DNA from: an uncultured Actinomycetes bacterium
GTDB taxonomy: Bacteria > Actinomycetota > Acidimicrobiia > Acidimicrobiales > RAAP-2
Length of the DNA: 5,066 nt
Direction: 5' to 3'
Assembly: GCA_903893955.1 (NCBI GenBank)
Contig: CAITOG010000185.1
Coordinates: 1-5,066 of the forward strand
Shown here in pieces: positions 1-5,066 of the stretch (position 1 is its first letter; every line of letters begins with the position of its first letter). A program made the position numbers and the translations under genes. The notes under the pieces were generated by a model. The model was not told the DNA's origin and did not search any database. It saw only the letters and a list, made by a program, of their open reading frames with translations.

Positions 1-467
1 AGGCCGTAGCGCGCGGCATATGCCGGGGCGAGGAGGGAGAACGAGCCCGGCGCGGTCCAGTCGACGCTCGTGCCGTCCGAGGGCGGCCATGCGGCGGTGA
101 GCCCTGAGTACGCGGAGTCCTTGAGCTTCTCGACGCCCGTCGCCATGACCACGTCGTAGGCACCCGACGCCACGGCGTAGGCGGCGGCTCGCAGCGCCTC
201 GGAGCCGGTGGTGCAGTAGTTCTCGACCCTTGTCACAGGCTTGTTGTCGATCTGGAGCGGACGCGCCAAGGTGATGCCGCTCATGCCGCCCTGGGCGGTG
301 CCGAGCCAGTAGGCGTCGACCACGTCCTTGGTCGCACGAGAATCTGCGAAGCACTCGGTCGCGGCCTCGACGATGAGATCGTCGAGGCCCTTGTCCCACT
401 GCTCGGCGAACGGCGTGCAGCCCATCGCCACGATGGCGACGCGATCTTTGATGCCATGGCTTGCCAT
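1..467 (-). CDS. SCP-x-type thiolase (acetyl-CoA acetyltransferase family), N-terminal part only
   Basis: This frame is open from an ATG at 467-465 to the left edge of the window, giving 155 codons. The C-terminal half, with the remaining catalytic His/Cys motifs, is outside. Thiolases of this family join or cleave 3-ketoacyl-CoA using a nucleophilic cysteine. Here that residue is Cys85, in the motif ENYCTTGSEALR, as is typical of sterol-carrier-protein-x-like thiolases. Other family marks are the N-terminal strand DRVAIVAMGCTPF, AYWLGTAQGG (about residues 53-61), the GVEKLKDS motif after the helix following the cysteine, and APAYAARYG near the edge. The start is well supported: a strong Shine-Dalgarno GAGGAGG lies 4 bases upstream, and the ATG shares one base with the stop codon of the preceding gene (TGATG). 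The two are therefore probably one transcript. By analogy with archaeal thiolase/HMGCS/DUF35 operons, the product probably forms a complex with that upstream protein. The acyl substrate cannot be told from this fragment. Confidence 0.9.
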   Translation of the reverse strand, partial: MASHGIKDRVAIVAMGCTPFAEQWDKGLDDLIVEAATECFADSRATKDVVDAYWLGTAQGGMSGITLARPLQIDNKPVTRVENYCTTGSEALRAAAYAVASGAYDVVMATGVEKLKDSAYSGLTAAWPPSDGTSVDWTAPGSFSLLAPAYAARYG

Positions 468-1891
468 CAGGCCTCCTCGGTGCTCGTGGCCGACCGGATG
501 GGCCGACCCTTCCAGAAGTAGTCGTGGATCCCATCGGCGGTGAACAGGCGCCTGAAGGTCATCGCCACCCGATCGCCGATCGCAACGTCGCCGGCGTCCA
601 CGTCGGTCAACTCGACCGGAAAGCGGCCGCCACCGTCGAAGTCGACGACGGCGAAGACGATCGGCGGGCTTGGTGAGTAGGCCATCCGGTCGATGGTGAA
701 CGTCACCACTGTCCCCAGCACGTCGGCCATCTCGACGGCGACCATCTCATCGACGGCGCCGGTCTCGCGAGAGACCCGCGTCGGCGGCATTGAGATAGCG
801 CCGGTGGCGGGGTCCTTCGAGGCGACGAAGCCGAACTTCCAGTCCTCGTTCCGCCATGCTGCCGACGATGAGACCCGGTCGGGAGCGGGCCGCCGCGGCG
901 GCTCCACCGTGACGCTGCCTCGCCAGGAAAGGAACTTGGCGTAGGGGAGCGTCGCACCGGTGGCGATCTGGTCGGCGATCGTGTCGACGGGGGAGGTGGC
1001 AGCAATCGCATCGGTCGTCCTGAAGGCGAAGGCGTCGGCGCCATCAGCCAGGTTGAGCAGCACGATGGTCTCGTCGGGCCCTGCCTCTTCGAGCGCAGCG
1101 GCGAGCAGCAGCAGCGGGTGAGCCCCGCCGGTCTGTCCGATGGCCGGCGTGACGTGGTCGGCAAGGACGTCTCGACCACCAGAGAGCTTGGCCCCGGCCG
1201 CCTTGACCGCACGGGGGTGCATGCCGGCGATCAGGAGACGGTCGACAGCATCGGCCTCGATGCCAGCGTCGGCGAGCACGCCGGCGAACGCCTGGGTGGC
1301 CATGGTGGCGTACCGCGTCTCGCCGAAGCGCTCCTCCCACACCCTCGAGCGAGTGTCACCGGGGGTCCGCCACCGATCGAGGAACTCGTCGGTGGCGGCG
1401 CTCCGGCCGATGAGCTCGGCGATGACCGGAGCGTCGTCGGTCCCCTCGCCCACGACCACTGCGGCCGCAGCATCGCCGCAGCCAGACTCGTCGGCCGACG
1501 TGGGCAAGCCGTCACGCACGTCGGCGACGACTACGAGTCCCTGCCCGCTTCCATCAAGCGCCCCGAGGAGTGCACCAGTCCACGAGCGCAGCGAGCCCCC
1601 GACGTCATAGGCGCCGACTGAGCTTGGCAACCGAAGCGCTGCGTGCACGGTCGATGCATTGTTCTTGTCGACGTAGGCAGGCGTCGGCGTTGCGAACCGA
1701 AGGCTCGAGACAGCGATCCCGTCTCGGAGTGCGCGGCGAGCTGCCTCGACGCCCATGGTGGTCGTGTCCTCGTCGTGAGAGGCCACGGATCTCGTTGACC
1801 TGCCGCCTCCTGAGCCGAAGAAGGCGCTGACATCCTTCGTCTCCAGGCGGCGGTAGGGGACGTAGCCAGCTGCTGTGATGATCCCTCGCAT
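467..1891 (-). CDS. HMG-CoA-synthase-like protein fused to a cysteine-less DUF35 zinc-ribbon/OB-fold domain
   Basis: The 474-residue protein (numbered from the ATG at 1891) has two parts. Residues 1-330 resemble the 3-hydroxy-3-methylglutaryl-CoA synthase/KAS III branch of the thiolase fold: start MRGIITAAGYVPYRRL, an AYDVGGSLRSWTGAL segment at 94-108 where the nucleophile helix should be, SGCGDAAAAVVVGEG at 136-150, a His at 225, and GQTGGAHPLLLLAAALEEA at 252-270. Residues 346-466 form a DUF35-type module: a ribbon-like hairpin (351-377), then an OB fold ending GDRVAMTFRRLFTADGIHDYFWKGRP. In archaea the separate DUF35 protein bridges thiolase and HMG-CoA synthase and they share a CoA channel; here it is fused to the synthase-like part. 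The catalytic Cys position is Leu101 and the catalytic Glu falls at about Pro69. Cys138 is the only cysteine in the protein, so HMG-CoA synthase activity is unlikely. A role as partner of the adjacent thiolase is inferred. The frame extends to an ATG at 1924, but homology starts at 1891, so I prefer the shorter form. Confidence 0.85.
   Translation of the reverse strand: MRGIITAAGYVPYRRLETKDVSAFFGSGGGRSTRSVASHDEDTTTMGVEAARRALRDGIAVSSLRFATPTPAYVDKNNASTVHAALRLPSSVGAYDVGGSLRSWTGALLGALDGSGQGLVVVADVRDGLPTSADESGCGDAAAAVVVGEGTDDAPVIAELIGRSAATDEFLDRWRTPGDTRSRVWEERFGETRYATMATQAFAGVLADAGIEADAVDRLLIAGMHPRAVKAAGAKLSGGRDVLADHVTPAIGQTGGAHPLLLLAAALEEAGPDETIVLLNLADGADAFAFRTTDAIAATSPVDTIADQIATGATLPYAKFLSWRGSVTVEPPRRPAPDRVSSSAAWRNEDWKFGFVASKDPATGAISMPPTRVSRETGAVDEMVAVEMADVLGTVVTFTIDRMAYSPSPPIVFAVVDFDGGGRFPVELTDVDAGDVAIGDRVAMTFRRLFTADGIHDYFWKGRPIRSATSTEEA
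472..478 (-). promoter_or_regulatory. Shine-Dalgarno of the thiolase gene
   Basis: Read on the minus strand the sequence is GAGGAGG, 4 bases before the ATG at 467. It lies inside the last codons of the upstream gene, which fits translational coupling. It is the strongest ribosome-binding site in the window and fixes the thiolase start. Confidence 0.75.
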
Positions 1892-1898
1892 GGCGCCA

Positions 1899-1904
1899 AG
1901 GGTA
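1899..1904 (-). promoter_or_regulatory. possible -10 hexamer, leaderless start of the HMGCS-like gene
   Basis: On the minus strand this reads TACCCT, matching the actinobacterial -10 pattern TAnnnT, with 7 bases between it and the ATG at 1891. That spacing would put the transcript start at or beside the A of the ATG. The nearest Shine-Dalgarno-like GGAGG (1909-1913) is 17 bases from that ATG, too far to be convincing. No good -35 is visible. TAnnnT is a loose pattern, so this is tentative. Confidence 0.3.
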
Positions 1905-1924
1905 ACCGCCTCCGGTGGCTCCAT

Positions 1925-1939
1925 CTGACGGACCGTCAG
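1925..1939. promoter_or_regulatory. perfect 15-base palindrome, candidate repressor operator
   Basis: The sequence CTGACGGACCGTCAG has two perfect 7-base arms around one central base. It sits in the divergent region, about 34-48 bases upstream of the preferred ATG (1891) of the minus-strand operon, where it would cover the -35 region. It directly abuts the alternative ATG at 1924. Size and symmetry suit a dimeric repressor such as the TetR-family proteins that often control acyl-CoA genes, but no regulator gene is in the window and I do not recognise the site. A short hairpin with no T run is the alternative reading. Confidence 0.45.
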
Positions 1940-2110
1940 GTGTGAGCTCTCTGAGGGCGACGAGCACGTGGGCCTGTGCGGCGTTCGCGTCCTGGGGGTG
2001 CCTAGGACCTCCCGGAAGGGTCTGTCAACGATCTTGGCATCGATGCGCTCCCCGAGCTTGGTCGCTGGGCTGGGACGTTCGATCTACGGCTCATTCACGA
2101 CTGACTTGGC

Positions 2111-2116
2111 TATGGT
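2111..2116 (+). promoter_or_regulatory. possible -10 hexamer placing the transcript start on the GTG of the carboxylase gene
   Basis: TATGGT fits TAnnnT and occupies exactly -12 to -7 relative to the GTG at 2123. There is no Shine-Dalgarno-like sequence between the in-frame TGA at 2102-2104 and that GTG. Such spacing is typical of leaderless mRNAs, which are common in actinobacteria and often begin with GTG. No clear -35 is visible, which is usual for this promoter type. Confidence 0.4.
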
Positions 2117-2122
2117 GCCGAC

Positions 2123-3922
2123 GTGGGCGCTGAAACACGGCACGTGAGCTCGCCGATGGTGGCGACGGTGGCCTGGCTGGCGCCGCTCGGCGAGAGGGTC
2201 TCGGCTGGCCGGCCTGTCTGCGTGCTGGAGTCGATGAAGATGGAGCACCTGGTGACCGCCGAGGTCGATGTCGTCGTCGTGACTCACCTGGTCGCACATG
2301 GCGACGGGGTGGAGGTCGGCACGGTCCTGGTCGAGCTCGTGACTGCTGGCGAGAACGATGGCACTGAGGCCATCGTCACGCACAAGGGCGTCGACCGCCT
2401 CGCCGAGCTGCGAGCCAGAGAAGCATTGCTGCACGACGACGCCCGGCCCGAACGTGTGGCGAGGCGGCGAGCGTCGGGGCTCCGCACCGCGCGCGAGAAC
2501 CTGGCCGAACTTGTCGACCCTGGGAGCTTCGTCGAGTACGGGAGATTCGCCTATGCGGCGCAACGACAGCGTCGAAGCGAGGCCGAGCTGATCGCTGAGA
2601 CGCCGGCTGATGGCCTCGTGGGCGGGATCGGCACGGTGAACGCCGAGCTCTTCGGGGTCGAGGCGGCATCGTGCGTGGTCGTCTCGTACGACTACATGGT
2701 GCTCGCCGGCACCCAGGGCCAGCGCAACCACCGCAAGAAGGACCGCCTCTTTGAGCTTGCCGATCGCCTCGAGCTGCCGGTCGTCCTGTTTGCCGAGGGC
2801 GGCGGGGGTCGGCCTGGTGACACCGACACCGCAGTGGTGACCGGACTCGACACCGGTGCCTTCGCGAGGTTTGCTGCGCTCTCGGGGCACGTCCCACTCA
2901 TCGGGATCGCAGCCGGTCGCTGCTTCGCGGGGAACGCTGCGCTGCTGGGCTGCTGCGATGTGGTGATCGCGGTCCGAGGCGCCTCGATCGGGATGGGTGG
3001 ACCAGCCATGATCGAGGGCGGCGGTCTCGGGGTCGTGGCACCTGACGAGGTGGGGCCGGTTGAGGTCCATGAGGCCGCGGGGTCTGTCGACCTCGTCGTG
3101 GAGTCCGAGCACGAGGCTGTCGAGGCGGCGAAGGTGCTCCTCGGGCTCTTTCAGGGCGCCCATCCTGGCGAGGCGCCAGTCAGCGACGCGCTCCGCGATC
3201 TCATCCCGACAGACCGGCGTCGAGCCTTCGACCCGAGACCGGTGCTGGAAGGCATCGTGGATAGGGGCACCGTGGTCGAGCTCCGCCCCGGGTTCGCACC
3301 GAACATGGTGACCGCTCTGGCACGCCTCGATGGCAGGGCGGTGGCGATCGTGGCGAACGACTCGCGCTACACCGCGGGAGCGATCGATGGGCCGGCGGCG
3401 GAGAAGGCGGCCCGTTTCTTCCAGCTCGCAGAGGCCCGAGGCCTGCCCATCGTGAGCTTCATCGATACACCCGGTTTCATGGTCGGGCCGCAAGCCGAGG
3501 CGACCGGTCTGATGCGCCGGGTGAGCCGGATGTTCGTGGCGGGGGCCGCCCTCAGCGTCCCCGTGGTCGCAGTGATCACCCGCCGGGCCTGCGGCCTCGG
3601 GGCCCAGGCCATGGCAACCGGCAGCCTGGTCGCGCCAGTGGCGACCCTGGCGTGGCCGACAGGCGAGCTTGGCGGCATGGGTCTCGAAGGGGCGGTGCGA
3701 CTGGGTTTCCGTCGCGAGCTCGAAGCGATCGAGGACCCTGCAGAACGAGCAGCGGCAGAGGCCGGCCTCATCGAAGCGGCCTATGACCATGGCCGTGCTC
3801 TCAACGTCGCGGCGCACCTCGAGATCGATGATGTCGTCGATCCTGCAACTACACGTCGCCACCTTGTTGCGCTGCTCAACGCGGCAGGCGCAACCTCTGG
3901 GCGAGGAGCGCAGATCTCATGA
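2123..3922 (+). CDS. acyl-CoA carboxylase carboxyltransferase with N-terminal biotin carrier domain
   Basis: The 599-residue protein transfers CO2 from carboxybiotin to an acyl-CoA. Residues 8-73 are a biotinyl domain with the attachment motif VLESMKMEH; the biotin acceptor is Lys39. Residues from about 115 to 585 are a full two-lobed crotonase-fold carboxyltransferase. Landmarks are ARENLAELVDPGSF (123-136), TPADGLVGGIG (160-170), AEGGGGRPGD (224-233), GRCFAGNAA (265-273), FIDTPGFMVG (446-455), GLGAQAM (491-497) and PTGELGGMGLEGAV (512-525). The glycine-rich turns at 265-273 and 491-497 are the likely oxyanion sites of the two lobes. The style matches the C-terminal part of long fused biotin carboxylase-carrier-transferase proteins of actinobacteria, but there is no biotin carboxylase domain, so one must act in trans. 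The GTG start is the first in frame after a stop at 2102 and keeps the first carrier strand; an ATG at 2156 would cut it. Two conserved carrier glycines are replaced (Ala14, Val50). Acetyl-, propionyl- or longer acyl-CoA cannot be distinguished. Confidence 0.9.
   Translation: MGAETRHVSSPMVATVAWLAPLGERVSAGRPVCVLESMKMEHLVTAEVDVVVVTHLVAHGDGVEVGTVLVELVTAGENDGTEAIVTHKGVDRLAELRAREALLHDDARPERVARRRASGLRTARENLAELVDPGSFVEYGRFAYAAQRQRRSEAELIAETPADGLVGGIGTVNAELFGVEAASCVVVSYDYMVLAGTQGQRNHRKKDRLFELADRLELPVVLFAEGGGGRPGDTDTAVVTGLDTGAFARFAALSGHVPLIGIAAGRCFAGNAALLGCCDVVIAVRGASIGMGGPAMIEGGGLGVVAPDEVGPVEVHEAAGSVDLVVESEHEAVEAAKVLLGLFQGAHPGEAPVSDALRDLIPTDRRRAFDPRPVLEGIVDRGTVVELRPGFAPNMVTALARLDGRAVAIVANDSRYTAGAIDGPAAEKAARFFQLAEARGLPIVSFIDTPGFMVGPQAEATGLMRRVSRMFVAGAALSVPVVAVITRRACGLGAQAMATGSLVAPVATLAWPTGELGGMGLEGAVRLGFRRELEAIEDPAERAAAEAGLIEAAYDHGRALNVAAHLEIDDVVDPATTRRHLVALLNAAGATSGRGAQIS
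3903..3908 (+). promoter_or_regulatory. Shine-Dalgarno of the nucleotidyltransferase gene
   Basis: GAGGAG lies 10 bases before the ATG at 3919, inside the last codons of the carboxyltransferase gene. Together with the ATGA overlap it supports both the chosen start and translational coupling. Confidence 0.6.
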
Positions 3923-5004
3923 GCGCCGTCCTGTCTCGAAGAGTCAGCGTCGACGACCGCCTCATGCTTCGAGCTGGCCTGGCGAAGGGGCGGCGGGGTG
4001 CGGAGGCCTTTGCGCGCTGGAGATCCCCTCGGGACTTGAGCGACGTGCCGCTCTCAACCCTTCGCTTCTTGCCGCTGGTTGCGGAGAACCAGAGCGGGCC
4101 GGACGGCACCAGCGGTGACCCCATGGTGATCAAGCTCTGGAAGATCGCTCGATTCTCATGGGTGCGGAGTCGCTACTCGACGGGCCGAGCCACGATGGCC
4201 ATGACGGTGCTGGCGGAGGCGCAGGTCGAGTTCATGGTCTTGAAGGGCATGGCGGTCCTCGAGCTGGCTGACCAACCGCTGTTCCTTCGGCCAATGGACG
4301 ACCTCGACATCGCAGTGCACCCAGCCGACGCCGCTGCTGCCTTCGCGGCGCTGAGCGCAGAGGGCTTCACCCCCAAGCCCTACATCCTTGAGTCGCCGAT
4401 GTGGCAGCAACGTGGCTTGGCGTGGTTCCTCCGCTACCGACACTCGATCGACCTCGTCGAGCCCGGTGGTGCCGCCATCGATCTGCACTGGCACCCGATC
4501 TACGCGGCTCGAACCCAGGCCGTAGCGGAGCACCTTTGGGCTGGGTCGGTGCCCGGGTCGCTCGGAGGCATCCCGTGCCGGTTCACCTGCGCAGAGGACA
4601 CCCTCGTTCACTCGATCGTTCACGCGGTGGGCGATCCCAACGCAGGACTTCGTTGGGCCGCCGACACGACCACGTTGGTGCGCTCGAAGGGAGATGCGCT
4701 GCGCTGGGATCGAGTGGTCGAGACGGCGCGCCTCTGCCAGATCAGTCTTGAGGTCGCTGATGCTCTGCGGTTCCTTGATGCCGAGATCGACATCGCGGTA
4801 CCGACCGAGGCCCTCGCTGCTCTCGAGAGCCTCACGTGGCGCGAGCGAGGTCGAGCCTGGTCGAGCGCGCTGGAGCGATGGCTCAAGGAAGATCACCCTC
4901 GGCTCATCTCGCCGGTGGATCATGCCGTGCGCGCACTGCGTGTCTGGCGCACGACCAGCGGCGAGACGCCACCGCGCCCGTCGTCTCCACCGCCATTCAT
5001 TTGA
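3919..5004 (+). CDS. nucleotidyltransferase family protein (NTP_transf_5-like), substrate unknown
   Basis: The 361-residue protein looks like the PF14907 family of the polymerase-beta nucleotidyltransferase superfamily. Its core is VEFMVLKGMAVLEL (103-116), with the KG turn at 109-110, followed by RPMDDLDIAV (124-133). The acidic pair Asp128/Asp130 would bind metal, and IDLHWHP (187-193) offers Asp188 as a third acidic ligand. A later helical motif, AEDTLVHSIVHAVGD (225-239), is also family-like. The first 85 residues are probably helical and the last 15 are a proline-rich tail; no signal peptide or membrane segment is seen. The ATG overlaps the carboxyltransferase stop (ATGA), so the two genes are surely co-transcribed and probably coupled. 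Members of this family are often found in polysaccharide or peptide-modification clusters, but nothing here points to such a cluster. The catalytic residues look intact, so activity is plausible; the target (sugar, protein or small molecule) is unknown. Confidence 0.8.
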   Translation: MSAVLSRRVSVDDRLMLRAGLAKGRRGAEAFARWRSPRDLSDVPLSTLRFLPLVAENQSGPDGTSGDPMVIKLWKIARFSWVRSRYSTGRATMAMTVLAEAQVEFMVLKGMAVLELADQPLFLRPMDDLDIAVHPADAAAAFAALSAEGFTPKPYILESPMWQQRGLAWFLRYRHSIDLVEPGGAAIDLHWHPIYAARTQAVAEHLWAGSVPGSLGGIPCRFTCAEDTLVHSIVHAVGDPNAGLRWAADTTTLVRSKGDALRWDRVVETARLCQISLEVADALRFLDAEIDIAVPTEALAALESLTWRERGRAWSSALERWLKEDHPRLISPVDHAVRALRVWRTTSGETPPRPSSPPPFI

Positions 5005-5034
5005 CCGCTGATGGAGTAGCTGCGGGCAGGGGGA

Positions 5035-5062
5035 AGGTTTACCAATTTTCCGCTGTAAACCT
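5035..5062. repeat. 8-base inverted repeat around a 12-base AT-rich spacer
   Basis: AGGTTTAC (5035-5042) is matched perfectly by GTAAACCT (5055-5062). It begins 31 bases after the nucleotidyltransferase stop, in a visibly AT-richer tail. As RNA it could form a stem-loop and act as a terminator, but no T run follows within the 4 bases that remain. It could equally be an operator for the next gene, beyond the window. I see no gene in 5005-5066. Confidence 0.4.
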
Positions 5063-5066
5063 GCGA

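Larger units (their letters stand above)
1892..2122. other. divergent intergenic region
   Basis: This is the only sizeable non-coding stretch, lying between the start of the minus-strand operon and the start of the plus-strand operon. It should hold both promoters. It contains the palindrome at 1925-1939, a second perfect 10-base palindrome GCATCGATGC at 2037-2046, and -10-like hexamers near each gene. I find no credible small gene. The frames across it lack ribosome-binding sites and recognisable motifs, and the plus-strand frame of the carboxylase is closed by a TGA at 2102-2104. Confidence 0.7.

Noticed and set aside
1118..1621. Overlapping plus-strand open frames of 150-170 codons inside the HMGCS-like gene.
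   Set aside because: They are shadows of the minus-strand gene: no domain, no ribosome-binding site, and composition explained by GC-rich codons.
1892..1924. The extra 11 codons if the HMGCS-like gene starts at the ATG at 1924.
   Set aside because: The family's usual N-terminus (MRGI...YVPYRRL) begins at 1891, the extra residues look like untranslated sequence, and no ribosome-binding site precedes 1924. It is not fully excluded.
2037..2046. The 10-base palindrome GCATCGATGC in the divergent region as an operator.
   Set aside because: Short, without extended symmetry, and such sites occur often in GC-rich DNA, so it is mentioned only as part of the region.
1915..2133. A 72-codon plus-strand open frame crossing the divergent region, considered as a small gene or a remnant of a biotin carboxylase domain.
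   Set aside because: The translation has no biotin carboxylase features or other motif, no ribosome-binding site, and starts inside the opposite gene.
2084..3862. A 592-codon open frame on the minus strand, antisense to almost the whole carboxyltransferase gene.
   Set aside because: Its translation shows no recognisable domain and is low-complexity and rich in Arg, His and Asp. Long antisense frames are common in GC-rich genes, and the plus-strand product has many clear family motifs.
4156..4923. A 255-codon minus-strand open frame antisense to the nucleotidyltransferase.
   Set aside because: No recognisable motifs, and it opposes a gene with clear nucleotidyltransferase residues and a coupled start.

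Overview
The window comes from a GC-rich bacterium, most likely an actinomycete-type organism. Acidimicrobiia is my best guess from the protein styles, but it is only a guess. Four genes fill nearly all of it: two on the minus strand at the left and two on the plus strand at the right, separated by one divergent intergenic region of about 230 bases.

Left arm (minus strand, transcribed right to left): a 474-residue protein that fuses an HMG-CoA-synthase-like thiolase-fold domain to a DUF35-type zinc-ribbon/OB-fold domain (467-1891). It is followed with a one-base stop/start overlap by an SCP-x-type thiolase (1-467) whose C-terminal half lies beyond the window. This is the bacterial counterpart of the archaeal thiolase/HMG-CoA synthase/DUF35 assembly, and also resembles PhlA-PhlC-PhlB. 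The thiolase keeps its nucleophilic cysteine. The synthase-like partner has lost its catalytic Cys and Glu, and all four cysteines of the zinc ribbon. It therefore looks like a structural or CoA-handling partner rather than an HMG-CoA synthase.

Divergent region (1892-2122): it holds a perfect 15-base palindrome (1925-1939), a candidate operator. It also holds TAnnnT -10-like hexamers correctly placed for leaderless transcription of both flanking genes, neither of which has a well-spaced Shine-Dalgarno sequence.

Right arm (plus strand): an acyl-CoA carboxylase carboxyltransferase with an N-terminal biotin carboxyl carrier domain but no biotin carboxylase domain (2123-3922). It overlaps by ATGA with an NTP_transf_5-like (PF14907) nucleotidyltransferase of unknown substrate (3919-5004). 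A GC-poorer tail with an 8-base inverted repeat (5035-5062) ends the window.

Taken together, the locus suggests an acyl-CoA module: one unit forms or cleaves C-C bonds between CoA thioesters (thiolase plus a non-catalytic partner), and the divergent unit carboxylates an acyl-CoA. The role of the coupled nucleotidyltransferase is unexplained. I see no RNA genes, CRISPR arrays, insertion sequences or prophage genes.
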